Shown: in pieces, positions 37,976 through 46,600 of the stretch
Numbering within the stretch: position 1 is the stretch's first letter
Layout of the letters: every line of letters starts with the position of its first letter
Source of the DNA: a virus
DNA length: 52,174 nucleotides
Direction: 5' to 3' (one strand)
IMG/VR virus record: IMGVR_UViG_3300025889_000166
Location: 1 to 52,174 of that record
Translations under genes and position numbers: made by a program
The notes under the pieces: model-generated
What the model was told of the DNA's origin: nothing
The model's database searches: none
Seen by the model: the letters and a program-made list of their open reading frames with translations, nothing else

Positions 37976-38392
37976 ATGGCTCGGACAACTACGTCGCGAG
38001 TGTGCAGTGTCATGGACACGACGCTCACCGAGGATGAGGTCGCACCGTTCGTAGAGACGGCGAACCTCATGGTGACCGCGTACCTCACTAGCACCGACCA
38101 GACTGCCGATGCGCTGCGAGAGGTAGAGACGTACCTCGCCGCGCATTTCGTGTCTCTGCGCGACCGCCTCGTCAAGAGTGAGGCAGCGGGCGGTGTCCGG
38201 TTCGACTATCAAGGCGAGACAGGCATGGGCCTCGACTCGTCGCACTATGGACAGACCGCCAAGCTGCTCGACTCCTCCGGGGTGCTCAAAGAGATTGACG
38301 GTAAGACCCGCATCACGTGGAAGCATCGAGCCGGTAGCGAGCGCACGAACATCGACTACCGGACACTGCTGCCTGACGTGGATCTGCTATGA
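37976..38392 (+). CDS. Head-tail adaptor protein (putative)
   Basis: A 138-residue helical protein with a GGGAG box upstream. It has the layout of phage head-tail adaptors of the HK97 gp6 kind: acidic N-terminus (EDEVAPFVETANLMVTAYL), an LREVETYLAAHFVSLRD helix pair and a G-x-T-G-M-G-L-D-S-S-H-Y-G-Q-T segment resembling adaptor C-termini that mention product sizes. It would sit under the portal. The next gene overlaps by four bases. Confidence 0.65.
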   Translation: MARTTTSRVCSVMDTTLTEDEVAPFVETANLMVTAYLTSTDQTADALREVETYLAAHFVSLRDRLVKSEAAGGVRFDYQGETGMGLDSSHYGQTAKLLDSSGVLKEIDGKTRITWKHRAGSERTNIDYRTLLPDVDLL

Positions 38393-38835
38393 GCAAGATC
38401 AAGTTCACCGGGCTCCAGCAGCTTGCGCTGTTCTTCAACCAGCTAGGCCGCATCAAGAACTTCGATGATGCGTATGTAGGCTCGGCGGTTGAGTACGGAC
38501 CATACCAAGAGTTCGGCACCTCGCGGATGCAGGAGCGCCCACACTGGCGCGTTGCGATCCCCGAGGTCATTGCTGCCGCTGGTAGTGGAGGGCTGAAGCG
38601 AGAGATGGAGGAGTCGCTGATGGAGGCCGTCACGGGTGGCGCGTCTGCGGAGATCGACAGCGGCGGGAACCCTCCATACGTCATGGCTCTCGCGATTGAG
38701 CGCAGGGTCAAGCAGGTCATCACTGCCAAGAAGATCATCGACACGGGCAACTACCGCGCCTCAGTTGCGGCTGGCCGGTCGGAGTCCGAGGCATACTCGA
38801 CATCTGTTTCACGTGCAACAACGATCGACGCATGA
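38389..38835 (+). CDS. Tail/neck protein, HK97 gp10-like (putative)
   Basis: A 148-residue protein with VEYGPYQEFGTSRMQERPHW, matching the Y-x-x-x-x-E-F-G-T motif of phage head-tail joining proteins of the gp10 class, and a helical C-terminus. It starts in an ATGA overlap and lies in the expected connector block. Confidence 0.7.
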   Translation: MSKIKFTGLQQLALFFNQLGRIKNFDDAYVGSAVEYGPYQEFGTSRMQERPHWRVAIPEVIAAAGSGGLKREMEESLMEAVTGGASAEIDSGGNPPYVMALAIERRVKQVITAKKIIDTGNYRASVAAGRSESEAYSTSVSRATTIDA

Positions 38836-39224
38836 GCAGGTCGGCGGCTGTGCGGATGCTGAAGCGGTCGGGCGAGTTATTCACACTGACGACATACAGC
38901 GCAGGAGCCCGTGACGATTACGAGGATGTCTCGTACACGTCTAGCACAGGGTTCGCCAAGGTTCGCGGCTTACGGCTCAACAGAGACGCTGAGAGGCAGT
39001 ACATAGACCAGACCGGCGAGGTGTCGGTCGCAGATGTCGCTGTGCTGTTCGCGTATCCGGTCAAGGACGAGCAAGGCAACGAGGTCACGATCTCGGATCT
39101 GACGACATCGCGCTTGCCCACGCTGACGGACACATACGGGCGCTCGTACACGATCGTTTCTCAGCGACTCGAATCTACAGCGGTCGGCGGGCTGATGCTC
39201 TACGGTCGCCGGGAGTTTGACTGA
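38832..39224 (+). CDS. Head closure / neck protein (putative)
   Basis: A 130-residue beta-rich protein in the connector block, with segments GEVSVADVAVLFAYPVKDEQGNEV and TDTYGRSYTIVSQRLES. Strand-rich head-closure proteins of this size normally follow the adaptor. It overlaps both neighbours (ATGA before, stop/start overlap after). Family not firmly named. Confidence 0.6.
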   Translation: MSRSAAVRMLKRSGELFTLTTYSAGARDDYEDVSYTSSTGFAKVRGLRLNRDAERQYIDQTGEVSVADVAVLFAYPVKDEQGNEVTISDLTTSRLPTLTDTYGRSYTIVSQRLESTAVGGLMLYGRREFD

Positions 39225-39685
39225 TGCCGGTTCCTAGCGTGGACCCGATCGTATCGGTCAAGGATCTGGTCAAGACGAACTGGGTAGCTGCGAACGTTAC
39301 TGGCACGACGACCCCGGACTTTCATACGGGCTGGTTCAATCCGAAGTCGAGTTCGCCACAGATGACGTTTAGCGGACGCAGCGAGGCGTTCGAGGGCCAG
39401 ACCGGCTACGGTGCGATCGGGGCGAGTGGTCCGGTCCAGATCGCGAACGGCGTCCTGTTCGTGAACTGCTGGGCGTACCGAGACGACAGTGGCGTATCAC
39501 CGAAGAAGCTCGTGCATGATATGGCCGAGGAGGTTCGTCGGATCGTGCTCGCGAACTACGACACGATCGCGGATCTCGACTATGTGTCGATCACGTCAGT
39601 CGATGATGTTGCACCACCAGAAGGGATAGATCCGATGGTCTTTCGGAAGGCTATCACAGTCGGGTTCAGATGGAGGACCACATGA
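39224..39685 (+). CDS. Tail terminator / completion protein (putative)
   Basis: A 153-residue alpha/beta protein between the neck protein and the tail tube. It begins with a basic-hydrophobic helix (VSVKDLVKTNWVAA), has a W-F-N-P segment and a helix KKLVHDMAEEVRRIVLANYD, and ends with an FRKAITVGFRW strand. The size and place match tail terminators that cap the tube. Inferred mainly from gene order. Confidence 0.6.
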   Translation: MPVPSVDPIVSVKDLVKTNWVAANVTGTTTPDFHTGWFNPKSSSPQMTFSGRSEAFEGQTGYGAIGASGPVQIANGVLFVNCWAYRDDSGVSPKKLVHDMAEEVRRIVLANYDTIADLDYVSITSVDDVAPPEGIDPMVFRKAITVGFRWRTT

Positions 39686-39876
39686 AGATCAAATGCAGCA
39701 ACGAAGGAGTACGGGCGCTCGTCATCACCGTCGATGGCAAGAGGTGTGAGGCGACGTTCGACAAAGGCATCGCGAGCGTTGATGCCGAAACGGGAGAGGC
39801 ACTGGTCGCTGCGTACCCGGACATCATGGAGGTCGTCAAGAAGACGGCCCGCAAATCATCCACACGTAAGGAGTAG
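39682..39876 (+). CDS. Small tail-region protein, hypothetical
   Basis: A 64-residue protein starting in an ATGA overlap (an upstream ATG at 39670 is less likely). It has a beta hairpin (ALVITVDGKRCEATFDKG) and a basic C-terminus (KKTARKSSTRKE). Function unknown. Confidence 0.55.
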   Translation: MKIKCSNEGVRALVITVDGKRCEATFDKGIASVDAETGEALVAAYPDIMEVVKKTARKSSTRKE

Positions 39877-39881
39877 CCGCC

Positions 39882-41078
39882 ATGTCATTCGAGAGTGGCA
39901 TCGGTGCGCTGCGGGCGAACTTCATTCGGGAGACGACCGCAGGCACGACACCAACCAACCCAGCGTGGCTTCGGTACAGCGACGAACTTGATAGCGTCGG
40001 GAATTGGGTACCGAACACGAACATCGCTGCACGCACGGCGATCGGTACGCCAGACATCACTGGCTTCAGCATCGGCGCAGAGGACCACGAGTTCTCGGTC
40101 GCCTACAAGCTGCAACGCTGGCCTTCAGCGAGCGGCGATGCGTCATACGACGGTCTAATCCGTGACGCGAACGGATACCTCCCGGCGACTCACTCTTTCC
40201 TGTCGCGTCAGATTCTCTCTGGCGAAGGGAACCAGAGTGGGGGCGACTTGCACGTCTACACCTACGGGACGGGCGGCAAGATCGACACCGTAACCGTAAG
40301 CGGTGATCCGGGCGACAGCGAGCCGGTCGCCGTCGAACTCGGATACCGCTTCGAGAAGATCCGCTCCTATGCGGTGAGCCAGCCAACAGCGGGCACGACG
40401 ATGACGGTCGTATCGGCATCTGCGAGCGATACCACGCAGGACGTGACGGTCGAGAACCTGACCGGCGCGACCAGCGAGACGATCTCCCTGTCGGGGACCA
40501 CGCCAGTAGCCGGTGTTACCTCGTTCTCCGATATCGGTGCGGTGCGACTGTCTGCTGAGACGGTGGGAGACGTGACGGTCACGTTCACGACAGGCGGCGA
40601 GACGTGCGTCATCATTCTCGGCTCGGATTCGCAGCAGGGCATCGAAGGTGACTACGGCCTGCCGTTGCTCGGCTCGGGTTCGTATGAGTCGGCGCTCGGT
40701 ACCGCGCTTGAGCACATTCTCGGTGACACGATCAACAAGGGTGGCAGTGCGCTCGACGTGAACGTGATGACGCTCTCGTTCGAGGTGCAGAACAACATCC
40801 AGAGCGATGCGGTCACACGCGGCAAGCTCAAGGTGCAGAACGAAGGACTCCGCAACTGTTCGGCCAGCGCGACGGTGTTCAGCGCACGAGGTTCGCACGA
40901 CTCGACGATCGACCACCTGAAGGCCACGCAGGCGAATATCACGTGGCAGATGGCAGGCGGCACGCTCCAGCTTGACAGCGCAGTGCTGACCGAGCCGGGT
41001 CCGCGTACCTACGAGAAAGGCAGCGCGACCATGCAGCGTGATAACACGTTCACGGGCACGGGCATCACGATCACTTGA
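39882..41078 (+). CDS. Major tail (tube) protein
   Basis: A 398-residue protein in the classic tube position before the chaperones and tape measure. The N-terminal part starts SFESGIGALRANFIRETTAG and the C-terminal part (LQLDSAVLTEPGPRTYEKG) resembles tail tube proteins. A central insertion (about residues 165-255) of TTMTVVSASASDTTQDVTV-type strands looks like an Ig-like domain that would decorate the tail surface. Confidence 0.8.
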   Translation: MSFESGIGALRANFIRETTAGTTPTNPAWLRYSDELDSVGNWVPNTNIAARTAIGTPDITGFSIGAEDHEFSVAYKLQRWPSASGDASYDGLIRDANGYLPATHSFLSRQILSGEGNQSGGDLHVYTYGTGGKIDTVTVSGDPGDSEPVAVELGYRFEKIRSYAVSQPTAGTTMTVVSASASDTTQDVTVENLTGATSETISLSGTTPVAGVTSFSDIGAVRLSAETVGDVTVTFTTGGETCVIILGSDSQQGIEGDYGLPLLGSGSYESALGTALEHILGDTINKGGSALDVNVMTLSFEVQNNIQSDAVTRGKLKVQNEGLRNCSASATVFSARGSHDSTIDHLKATQANITWQMAGGTLQLDSAVLTEPGPRTYEKGSATMQRDNTFTGTGITIT

Positions 41079-41093
41079 TAGGGAGACGACGGC

Positions 41094-41471
41094 ATGACAA
41101 AGAAGAAGCGAGCGGCGAACGGACAGGGGGCCGACCTCAAGATTGAGGACTTGTTCGTTCGTCGCACAGCGGAGGGCGAGATCGTACCGATCTCGGTTGA
41201 GGTTCCGGGCCTGAAGGGCAAGAAGATCAAAGTCTTACCGACGACGATCGGATCGGTCAAAGGGCTACAGAATCTCGACAAGGATGCAGTGACTTGGCCG
41301 ATTGAGGAGAAGGTGCGCTACGTGCGGGAGCACGTGGTTGACCCTGCTCTCTCAGAGGTCACGATGGACGAAATCATCGACAACATGACGATGTGGGATC
41401 TGGACATGGTGCTCATCGCCGCGATTCAGGCCGGTAGCGCACTCAGGAGACAGCAGCAGGGAAAAGGGTAG
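41094..41471 (+). CDS. Tail assembly chaperone (gpG-like)
   Basis: A 125-residue protein upstream of the tape measure. It has a basic N-terminus, VPGLKGKKIKVLPTTIG, and a helical C-terminus. The frame ends in ...QQQGKG just after a slippery GGGAAAA heptamer, so a fraction of ribosomes should shift -1 to make the longer product (41094-41683). Lambda gpG and its relatives act in this way on the tape measure. Confidence 0.8.
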   Translation: MTKKKRAANGQGADLKIEDLFVRRTAEGEIVPISVEVPGLKGKKIKVLPTTIGSVKGLQNLDKDAVTWPIEEKVRYVREHVVDPALSEVTMDEIIDNMTMWDLDMVLIAAIQAGSALRRQQQGKG

Positions 41472-41683
41472 GCCCGCGAAGGAGCTTCGAGGACAGTATT
41501 CTCGAAGTCGAGGCTTGGCTCCACACGCAGGGGTACAGGTACACTGGACCGGGCAATCTCTACGGGGTCACATTCGCGGAGATCGACAACCTCTCGGAAG
41601 GGCAGCGGCTTCTATCTCTGACAGCGGACGGCGTGACTAAGGGCGAGGAGGAAATGTTCAACCGTCTCGCTGAGGAGCTATAG
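41094..41683 (+). CDS. Tail assembly chaperone, -1 frameshift product (gpGT-like)
   Basis: The 0 frame is read to 41465 and then -1 from 41465 to 41683. The 72 residues added begin RVGPRRSFEDSILEVEAWLH and end in a typical EEEMFNRLAEEL helix. No separate start is convincing for this downstream part, which ends two bases before the tape measure GTG. Total about 196 residues. The shift site is GGGAAAA in the correct phase (G GGA AAA); lambda uses GGGAAAG. Confidence 0.8.
41459..41465 (+). other. Programmed -1 frameshift site
   Basis: GGGAAAA in the correct X-XXY-YYZ phase relative to the gpG-like frame, six codons... two codons before the 0-frame stop. The -1 frame beyond it stays open for 72 codons and encodes a gpT-like region. 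Confidence 0.8.
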
Positions 41684-41684
41684 G

Positions 41685-44126
41685 GTGAGCCTGCTAACGA
41701 TTGGCGCGAAGATCACAGCCGACACCGGGGCGTTCGTCTCCGGCATGGCGCAAGGCACGCGAGGGCTGCAAGCGTTCGCAGGTGCCGCAGGACTCGCTAC
41801 GGGTGCGCTCGGCGCGTTCGCTGGTGCTCAAGCGATAGGAGCCGCGATACGGCGCACTCGCGAGTATCAAGCCGAACTCATCAAGCTCAACACGTTGGTC
41901 GGTATCAGCGTAGACGAACTTGATGGATTCGACCAAGCGTTCAGAGACATCTCAGCGGTAACGGGCACCGCTGCGTCGGATGTCGCCCGCGCTGGCTTTG
42001 CGATCACGTCGGGTGGTGCGCGTGGCGCAGAAGCGATCGAAGCAATCGAACAAGCCGCCAAGCTCTCTGCGATCGGTTTGGGTGATATGCAGACGATCGG
42101 GCGCACGCTGACCGCTGCGTTGCAGACGTTCGGCAGCACAGGCTTGACCGCATCGAAGGCAGCAGACACGCTCGCGGCTACGGTGCGAGAAGGAAACCTC
42201 GAAGCCTCAGAGCTTGCGGGCGCACTGTCGCGTGTGTTGGGTCCAGCGCAAGCACTCGGCGTATCGTTTGAAGATGTCGGCGCGTTCATGGCGACGTTCA
42301 CCAGACTCGGAGGTGACAGCGCACAAGCTGCCACGGGCCTCCTAAACGTGTTCAACTTGCTAATCGCGCCACCCAAGCAAGCACGCGAGGCGATGGAGGA
42401 GTACGGCGTCAGCGTGGAGCGTCTGAGGCAGATAGCGGGTGAGCAAGGATTACAGCAAGCGTTAGAGGCACTCAGCACGGCACTCGGCGGCAACATTGAC
42501 AAGCTAGGCGAGACGGTGCCGAACGTGCGAGCCAGCAACGCGGTACTCTCGACCGCTGTCGTTCAGGCCGAGGAGTATGCTCGCATTCAAGAAGATGTAC
42601 GAGATGCGACCGGCACAGCCGCGCAAGCGTTCGCCACGTACTCGGAAACAGCTGACGCGAAGTTCGCGAGGTTCGGATCGGCAATCGAAGGCTTGGGCCT
42701 CGCTATTGGTTCGGCCTTGTTGCCGAGCTTGGCTCTGATGGTTACGGGGTTACAGACGGCAATCGCACCGTTCACCGGGTTGATTGAGCACTTCAACGAA
42801 TTAGCTGCGATTCTCGCACGCGACCTAGACGGTCCTTTGCAGGACTTTGTGGATTGGCTGCACGATCTTGACCCGAATCTCGACAGTGCCACGCAATCGC
42901 TCTACGACTACAACCAAGAACTCGCGAAGCTAGGCCGTGAGCCCGTAGACATTACGCCATACCAGCAACTTCAGAAAGAGCTTTCAGATTTAAGCGAGCA
43001 AGAACTCACCACGAAGGTCGAAGAACTGCGTCAAAGCATCCGGAATCTCACGCCGATGACCGAAGGATGGACGCAAGGCGCGATCGAGGCCCGCCGCGAA
43101 CAGAAAAAGCTGGCCGAGGAACTGGTGCAGGTCAACACGCATCTGCAACAACGCACGGCAAGGACGAACGCACAGGCCGAAGCGGAAAGGCAGTTGACCG
43201 AGGAACAAGAGCGAGCACAGGCTGCGATCCGCACTCAGTTAGAACAACAGCGAGATGCAGAGCGACGAGACGCGATTGACCAGCTTCTTGGATCGCTAAA
43301 ACAAAAAGCTGATCTGCTAGAGAAAGGCGAACGCGCCATGCTGGCGAATCAGCTAGAAACACTCGGAGCGACAAACGCGGAGATCAGTCATGCGCTGGCA
43401 CTGTATGACAGCGCCGAAGCACAAAAGGCCAAGACTGCGGAAGAAGAACGAGCGCGTGCGGTGCGGGCTCGTTTGCGGCGACAAGATTTAGCAGACCGGA
43501 TCGCAGCAAGTGAGCGTGCCGAAGATCGACGCAAGAAGCTACGGCAGAAGCTAGAGGAACAAGAAGAGAAACGTCGCCAAGCAGAGCAGCGCATGGCGCA
43601 GTTAGCGGAGCAGAATAGGCTGCGCGAAATCAGTCAGGCGGCGGGTGAGATGGCCGACGCTTTCACTGATGCGTTTGAGTCGTTGGTGAGCGACATCAAT
43701 AACGCAGAGGATGCTTTCAAGAGCCTACTGCGGACGATTGCCCAACAAGCCCAGCGGCAATTAGTCACGAGGTTCATTACACAGCCTCTGACCGACGCGA
43801 TCTCGGGCGCGATTGATTCAATTACCGGAGTCAGTCTCGACACTACCATGACCGGCCCAGACTTGTCTGGCATGAGCAAGCTGGAGACGGGCACCGCAGT
43901 GGGGTCGCTACGAGTCCAGCCGGTGCAAACGCCTTCTTCAGTTCGCGTGCAAACGAACCAACCGCAACCGCAGACAGTCGTGCAGCAGTCAATCACGTTC
44001 TCGCCCTCGTTCATCGACGGCGCAGACGGTGCGGCTTGGCTGCGTAGCAACTCGCAGGAGATTATGACCATTATCAGCGACGGTGCTCGTCGCAGTTCAA
44101 GCTACGCGACAGCGTTGAGAGGTTAG
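41685..44126 (+). CDS. Tail tape measure protein
   Basis: An 813-residue protein with a GTG start. The N-terminal third matches the TP901-type tape measure family (ATVREGNLEASELAGALSRVLGPAQALGVSFEDVGAFMATF). A hydrophobic segment (GLGLAIGSALLPSLALMVTG) lies near residue 345, and a long coiled coil covers about residues 430-660 (RTNAQAEAERQLTEEQERAQ). It sets tail length and passes through the tail tube during injection. Normal size for a tail of roughly 120 nm. Confidence 0.9.
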   Translation: MSLLTIGAKITADTGAFVSGMAQGTRGLQAFAGAAGLATGALGAFAGAQAIGAAIRRTREYQAELIKLNTLVGISVDELDGFDQAFRDISAVTGTAASDVARAGFAITSGGARGAEAIEAIEQAAKLSAIGLGDMQTIGRTLTAALQTFGSTGLTASKAADTLAATVREGNLEASELAGALSRVLGPAQALGVSFEDVGAFMATFTRLGGDSAQAATGLLNVFNLLIAPPKQAREAMEEYGVSVERLRQIAGEQGLQQALEALSTALGGNIDKLGETVPNVRASNAVLSTAVVQAEEYARIQEDVRDATGTAAQAFATYSETADAKFARFGSAIEGLGLAIGSALLPSLALMVTGLQTAIAPFTGLIEHFNELAAILARDLDGPLQDFVDWLHDLDPNLDSATQSLYDYNQELAKLGREPVDITPYQQLQKELSDLSEQELTTKVEELRQSIRNLTPMTEGWTQGAIEARREQKKLAEELVQVNTHLQQRTARTNAQAEAERQLTEEQERAQAAIRTQLEQQRDAERRDAIDQLLGSLKQKADLLEKGERAMLANQLETLGATNAEISHALALYDSAEAQKAKTAEEERARAVRARLRRQDLADRIAASERAEDRRKKLRQKLEEQEEKRRQAEQRMAQLAEQNRLREISQAAGEMADAFTDAFESLVSDINNAEDAFKSLLRTIAQQAQRQLVTRFITQPLTDAISGAIDSITGVSLDTTMTGPDLSGMSKLETGTAVGSLRVQPVQTPSSVRVQTNQPQPQTVVQQSITFSPSFIDGADGAAWLRSNSQEIMTIISDGARRSSSYATALRG

Positions 44127-44127
44127 T

Positions 44128-44751
44128 ATGGCGACGTTCCCGAGGACCAGACTACCGGAACGGGTTGGCTTGCCGTGGCTACCGGGCGCGATCAAGCAAC
44201 GCTCGCAGGCCGGTCTGCTACAGATCCGCAACACGAAACAAGTCGGCTGGACGTGGACCGAGGAGTGGAACCTTCTGAGTGTCCGCAACGCGGACGACAT
44301 GGCGCTCATCGCGTTCGTCACGAAGATGTGGAACCGAGGCGAGATCCACGACTTCACGCACCCGCTATTACCGGGTAGCGGTGTCGCTCGCAACGGAACG
44401 GGTACGGGCACGCCGGTAGTCAATGGCGCGAGCCAGACCGGCGACACCTTGAACGTGGACGGCTGGGGCGCATCGCAGTCGAATGTCATGCGGGCAGGCG
44501 ATGTCTTTACGATTGGCACAACCGACAAAGCGGTCTACATGGTCGGCGCAGACGCAAGCTCGGATGGCGCGGGCGCGGCTACGTTGCAGATCAGCCCTGC
44601 CTTGCGCGTCTCGCCAGCAGACGGTGCGGCCCTGACGATCAGCGGTGTGACGTTTCGCGCTACTTGTCTCGACCGTTCGCAATTCGAGGGGTCGGAGGCA
44701 CCGCAATACTATGGCGGGCTCACGCTGACCATAACGGAGGCGCTGCCATGA
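44128..44751 (+). CDS. Distal tail / minor tail protein (gpM-like)
   Basis: A 207-residue beta-rich protein directly after the tape measure. It carries WTWTEEWNLLSVRNADDMAL and KMWNRGEIHDFTHPLLPGSG, as in phage minor tail proteins that close the tail tube. The C-terminus (QYYGGLTLTITEALP) is strand-rich. Function from gene order. Confidence 0.7.
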   Translation: MATFPRTRLPERVGLPWLPGAIKQRSQAGLLQIRNTKQVGWTWTEEWNLLSVRNADDMALIAFVTKMWNRGEIHDFTHPLLPGSGVARNGTGTGTPVVNGASQTGDTLNVDGWGASQSNVMRAGDVFTIGTTDKAVYMVGADASSDGAGAATLQISPALRVSPADGAALTISGVTFRATCLDRSQFEGSEAPQYYGGLTLTITEALP

Positions 44752-46187
44752 CTCGGACACTGAACAGTCCGATAGGCGATCAGCGCGGCGAGTTCGCCTA
44801 CCTGTATGAGATCAATTATTCAGGCGGGACGCTGTACCTGACAAACTCGTCGGCAGACGTGGATACAGCGGTACCGGGTGGCACGGGCGCGGCGAGCGTG
44901 GCGACGGACTCCAACGGCGTCAAAACGGGCGCGATGGATTTTTCGGAGTTCTCTGTTCAAGCAACGCTACCGACCGGCCTATCGTACATCGGAGACAACG
45001 GCGGTCAGACGATGGGCGTCGGCAATGATGCCACGGAGGGCAATTACGTCTACATGACGATGACTGCCTTTCAGTCGAGCGGCATATCCTTCGACGCTTT
45101 CGATAGCGTCATCACCGACAAGCAGAACAGCAGCATCGAAATGCTTGCGCGTATCTGGGTGCCGGGTACTTACGAAGACAACCGCCGCCTCGGTGGGCCG
45201 AACGGCTATATGGGAGGCACGACTGAAGCCACGCTCGACTTCCTCGGCGGCGATGTCTATATGCGTACGTCAGGCACGACGGACATCGAATCCGGGGTGC
45301 TCGAGCTAATCAACAACGTCGGCGGTGTCATCAACGCTGACATCCAAGAAGCGGATCAGCTCGGCGTGTGGATGTGGGTCCGCGTCAGGATCGAAGACGA
45401 GGGCGCGACGGACGGCAGGTACGCGAAGGCTTGGTATGGCTCACTCGCCAACGAGCCCGCCGGGTGGGACTTCTCCAATACGGGGGTCTTCAAGCGCGAC
45501 CACGCGAACCTCGGTGACAAAATCGGATGGGGTGTTGCACAGCAGAACTATCGCGAGAACAGCGAGTCAATGAAGTGCGCGTTCCTTTCGTTCAGCTACG
45601 CGCCAAGCGGTGAGACGTTGACCGAGCCTCCTATCGCAGCAGTCCAGACATTCACGGCGGCTGGTGCCCAGCTTGTCCACGGACCAGCCGCCGAGACGGT
45701 AGACCGTAAAGCGCAGGGCGTCGAACTCGAACTCTACGGGATCGACCAGACAATCACGGACGCCATACAAGCGAACAACTTTCGCGGCCATGTCTTGCGG
45801 ATCTATCTCCTGCACTTCGATCAGACGACCGGGGCACAGGGGACACCGGACTTGCTATTCGTCGGACGGCAGAACGGCGAGTGGCGCGTTCAGGAGACGC
45901 GGGATCATAGCAATCAAGAGAGCGGCGGCACGGTGTCAGTCAGGACTCGCGTAGCTGCCGACCTAGCACAGATCAACGCGAAGGTTTCCACGAGGTCGAA
46001 CGTCCTCTCTCACGAGGAGATGATTCGCCGCTCGGGTGTCGCGAGTCCGAACGATCTCTTTTTCTTCCGAGTCAAGTCGCTCGCGAACAAAGAAATCTGG
46101 TGGGGTCCGACGAACCCCGAGAGGTCCGACTATACTACCCCGCGCAGAGAACCGGGCGGCGAAGGCGATGCGGAGGTGGTGTGGTAA
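44748..46187 (+). CDS. Minor tail protein (gpL/DUF2163-like) with inserted lectin-like domain
   Basis: A 479-residue protein starting in an ATGA overlap. The N- and C-terminal parts (YLYEINYSGGTLYLTNSS; DQTITDAIQANNFRGHVLRIY) resemble the DUF2163/gpL minor tail family. The central part (about residues 80-290) looks like a jelly-roll domain of the LamG/concanavalin type (SSIEMLARIWVPGTYEDN, GVWMWVRVRIEDEG, AKAWYGSLANEPAGWDF), which may bind sugars on the host surface. The insert is not normal for gpL. Confidence 0.65.
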   Translation: MTRTLNSPIGDQRGEFAYLYEINYSGGTLYLTNSSADVDTAVPGGTGAASVATDSNGVKTGAMDFSEFSVQATLPTGLSYIGDNGGQTMGVGNDATEGNYVYMTMTAFQSSGISFDAFDSVITDKQNSSIEMLARIWVPGTYEDNRRLGGPNGYMGGTTEATLDFLGGDVYMRTSGTTDIESGVLELINNVGGVINADIQEADQLGVWMWVRVRIEDEGATDGRYAKAWYGSLANEPAGWDFSNTGVFKRDHANLGDKIGWGVAQQNYRENSESMKCAFLSFSYAPSGETLTEPPIAAVQTFTAAGAQLVHGPAAETVDRKAQGVELELYGIDQTITDAIQANNFRGHVLRIYLLHFDQTTGAQGTPDLLFVGRQNGEWRVQETRDHSNQESGGTVSVRTRVAADLAQINAKVSTRSNVLSHEEMIRRSGVASPNDLFFFRVKSLANKEIWWGPTNPERSDYTTPRREPGGEGDAEVVW

Positions 46188-46600
46188 GAGTCGCGAATCA
46201 TGAGGTACTCGTCATCGACCTCGCAGAGCGTATGCGTGGCGAGCCGTTCGTCTGGGGGCAGACCGATTGTGCGTCGATCTGTCGCCGCACGCTGACCGTG
46301 ATGCTAGGTGTTGATCCGTGGCGTGAGGCGTTGCCGAGCTACACTAATTTGCGCGAGGCGCGACGTGCGTTCGGTAAGGTAGACATGACGAGGATCTGGG
46401 ACGATGCAAGCGAAGTCCGCGATCGTCTGATCGTGACGGGCGACATCGGCATCGCTCCGCAGCTAGACGGTCACCGCCTGCCGTCGTTGTATGTAGCACT
46501 GCCGCGCTCGCTGGCTCTGATCGCGAACCCGTCAGAAGGCACAAGGACTATCCCGAGGGCTCAACTCCTAGAGGGGACGAGGTGGTATAGATATGGCTAG
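46181..46600 (+). CDS. NlpC/P60-like tail-tip peptidase (gpK-like, DUF6950)
   Basis: A 139-residue protein with a GTG start preceded by GGAGG. It has EPFVWGQTDCASICRRTLTV, the F-x-W-G-x-x-D-C motif with the probable catalytic Cys, and downstream GDIGI and RLPSLYVALP. Such domains occupy the place of lambda gpK in siphoviral tail tips and may cut the cell wall during entry. It overlaps the J-like gene. Confidence 0.7.
   Translation: MVRVANHEVLVIDLAERMRGEPFVWGQTDCASICRRTLTVMLGVDPWREALPSYTNLREARRAFGKVDMTRIWDDASEVRDRLIVTGDIGIAPQLDGHRLPSLYVALPRSLALIANPSEGTRTIPRAQLLEGTRWYRYG

Noticed and set aside
40155-40916. Minus-strand open frame of 253 codons opposite the tail tube gene
   Set aside because: Arg/His-rich shadow of the tube gene without recognisable motifs or upstream signals; no minus-strand genes are supported elsewhere.
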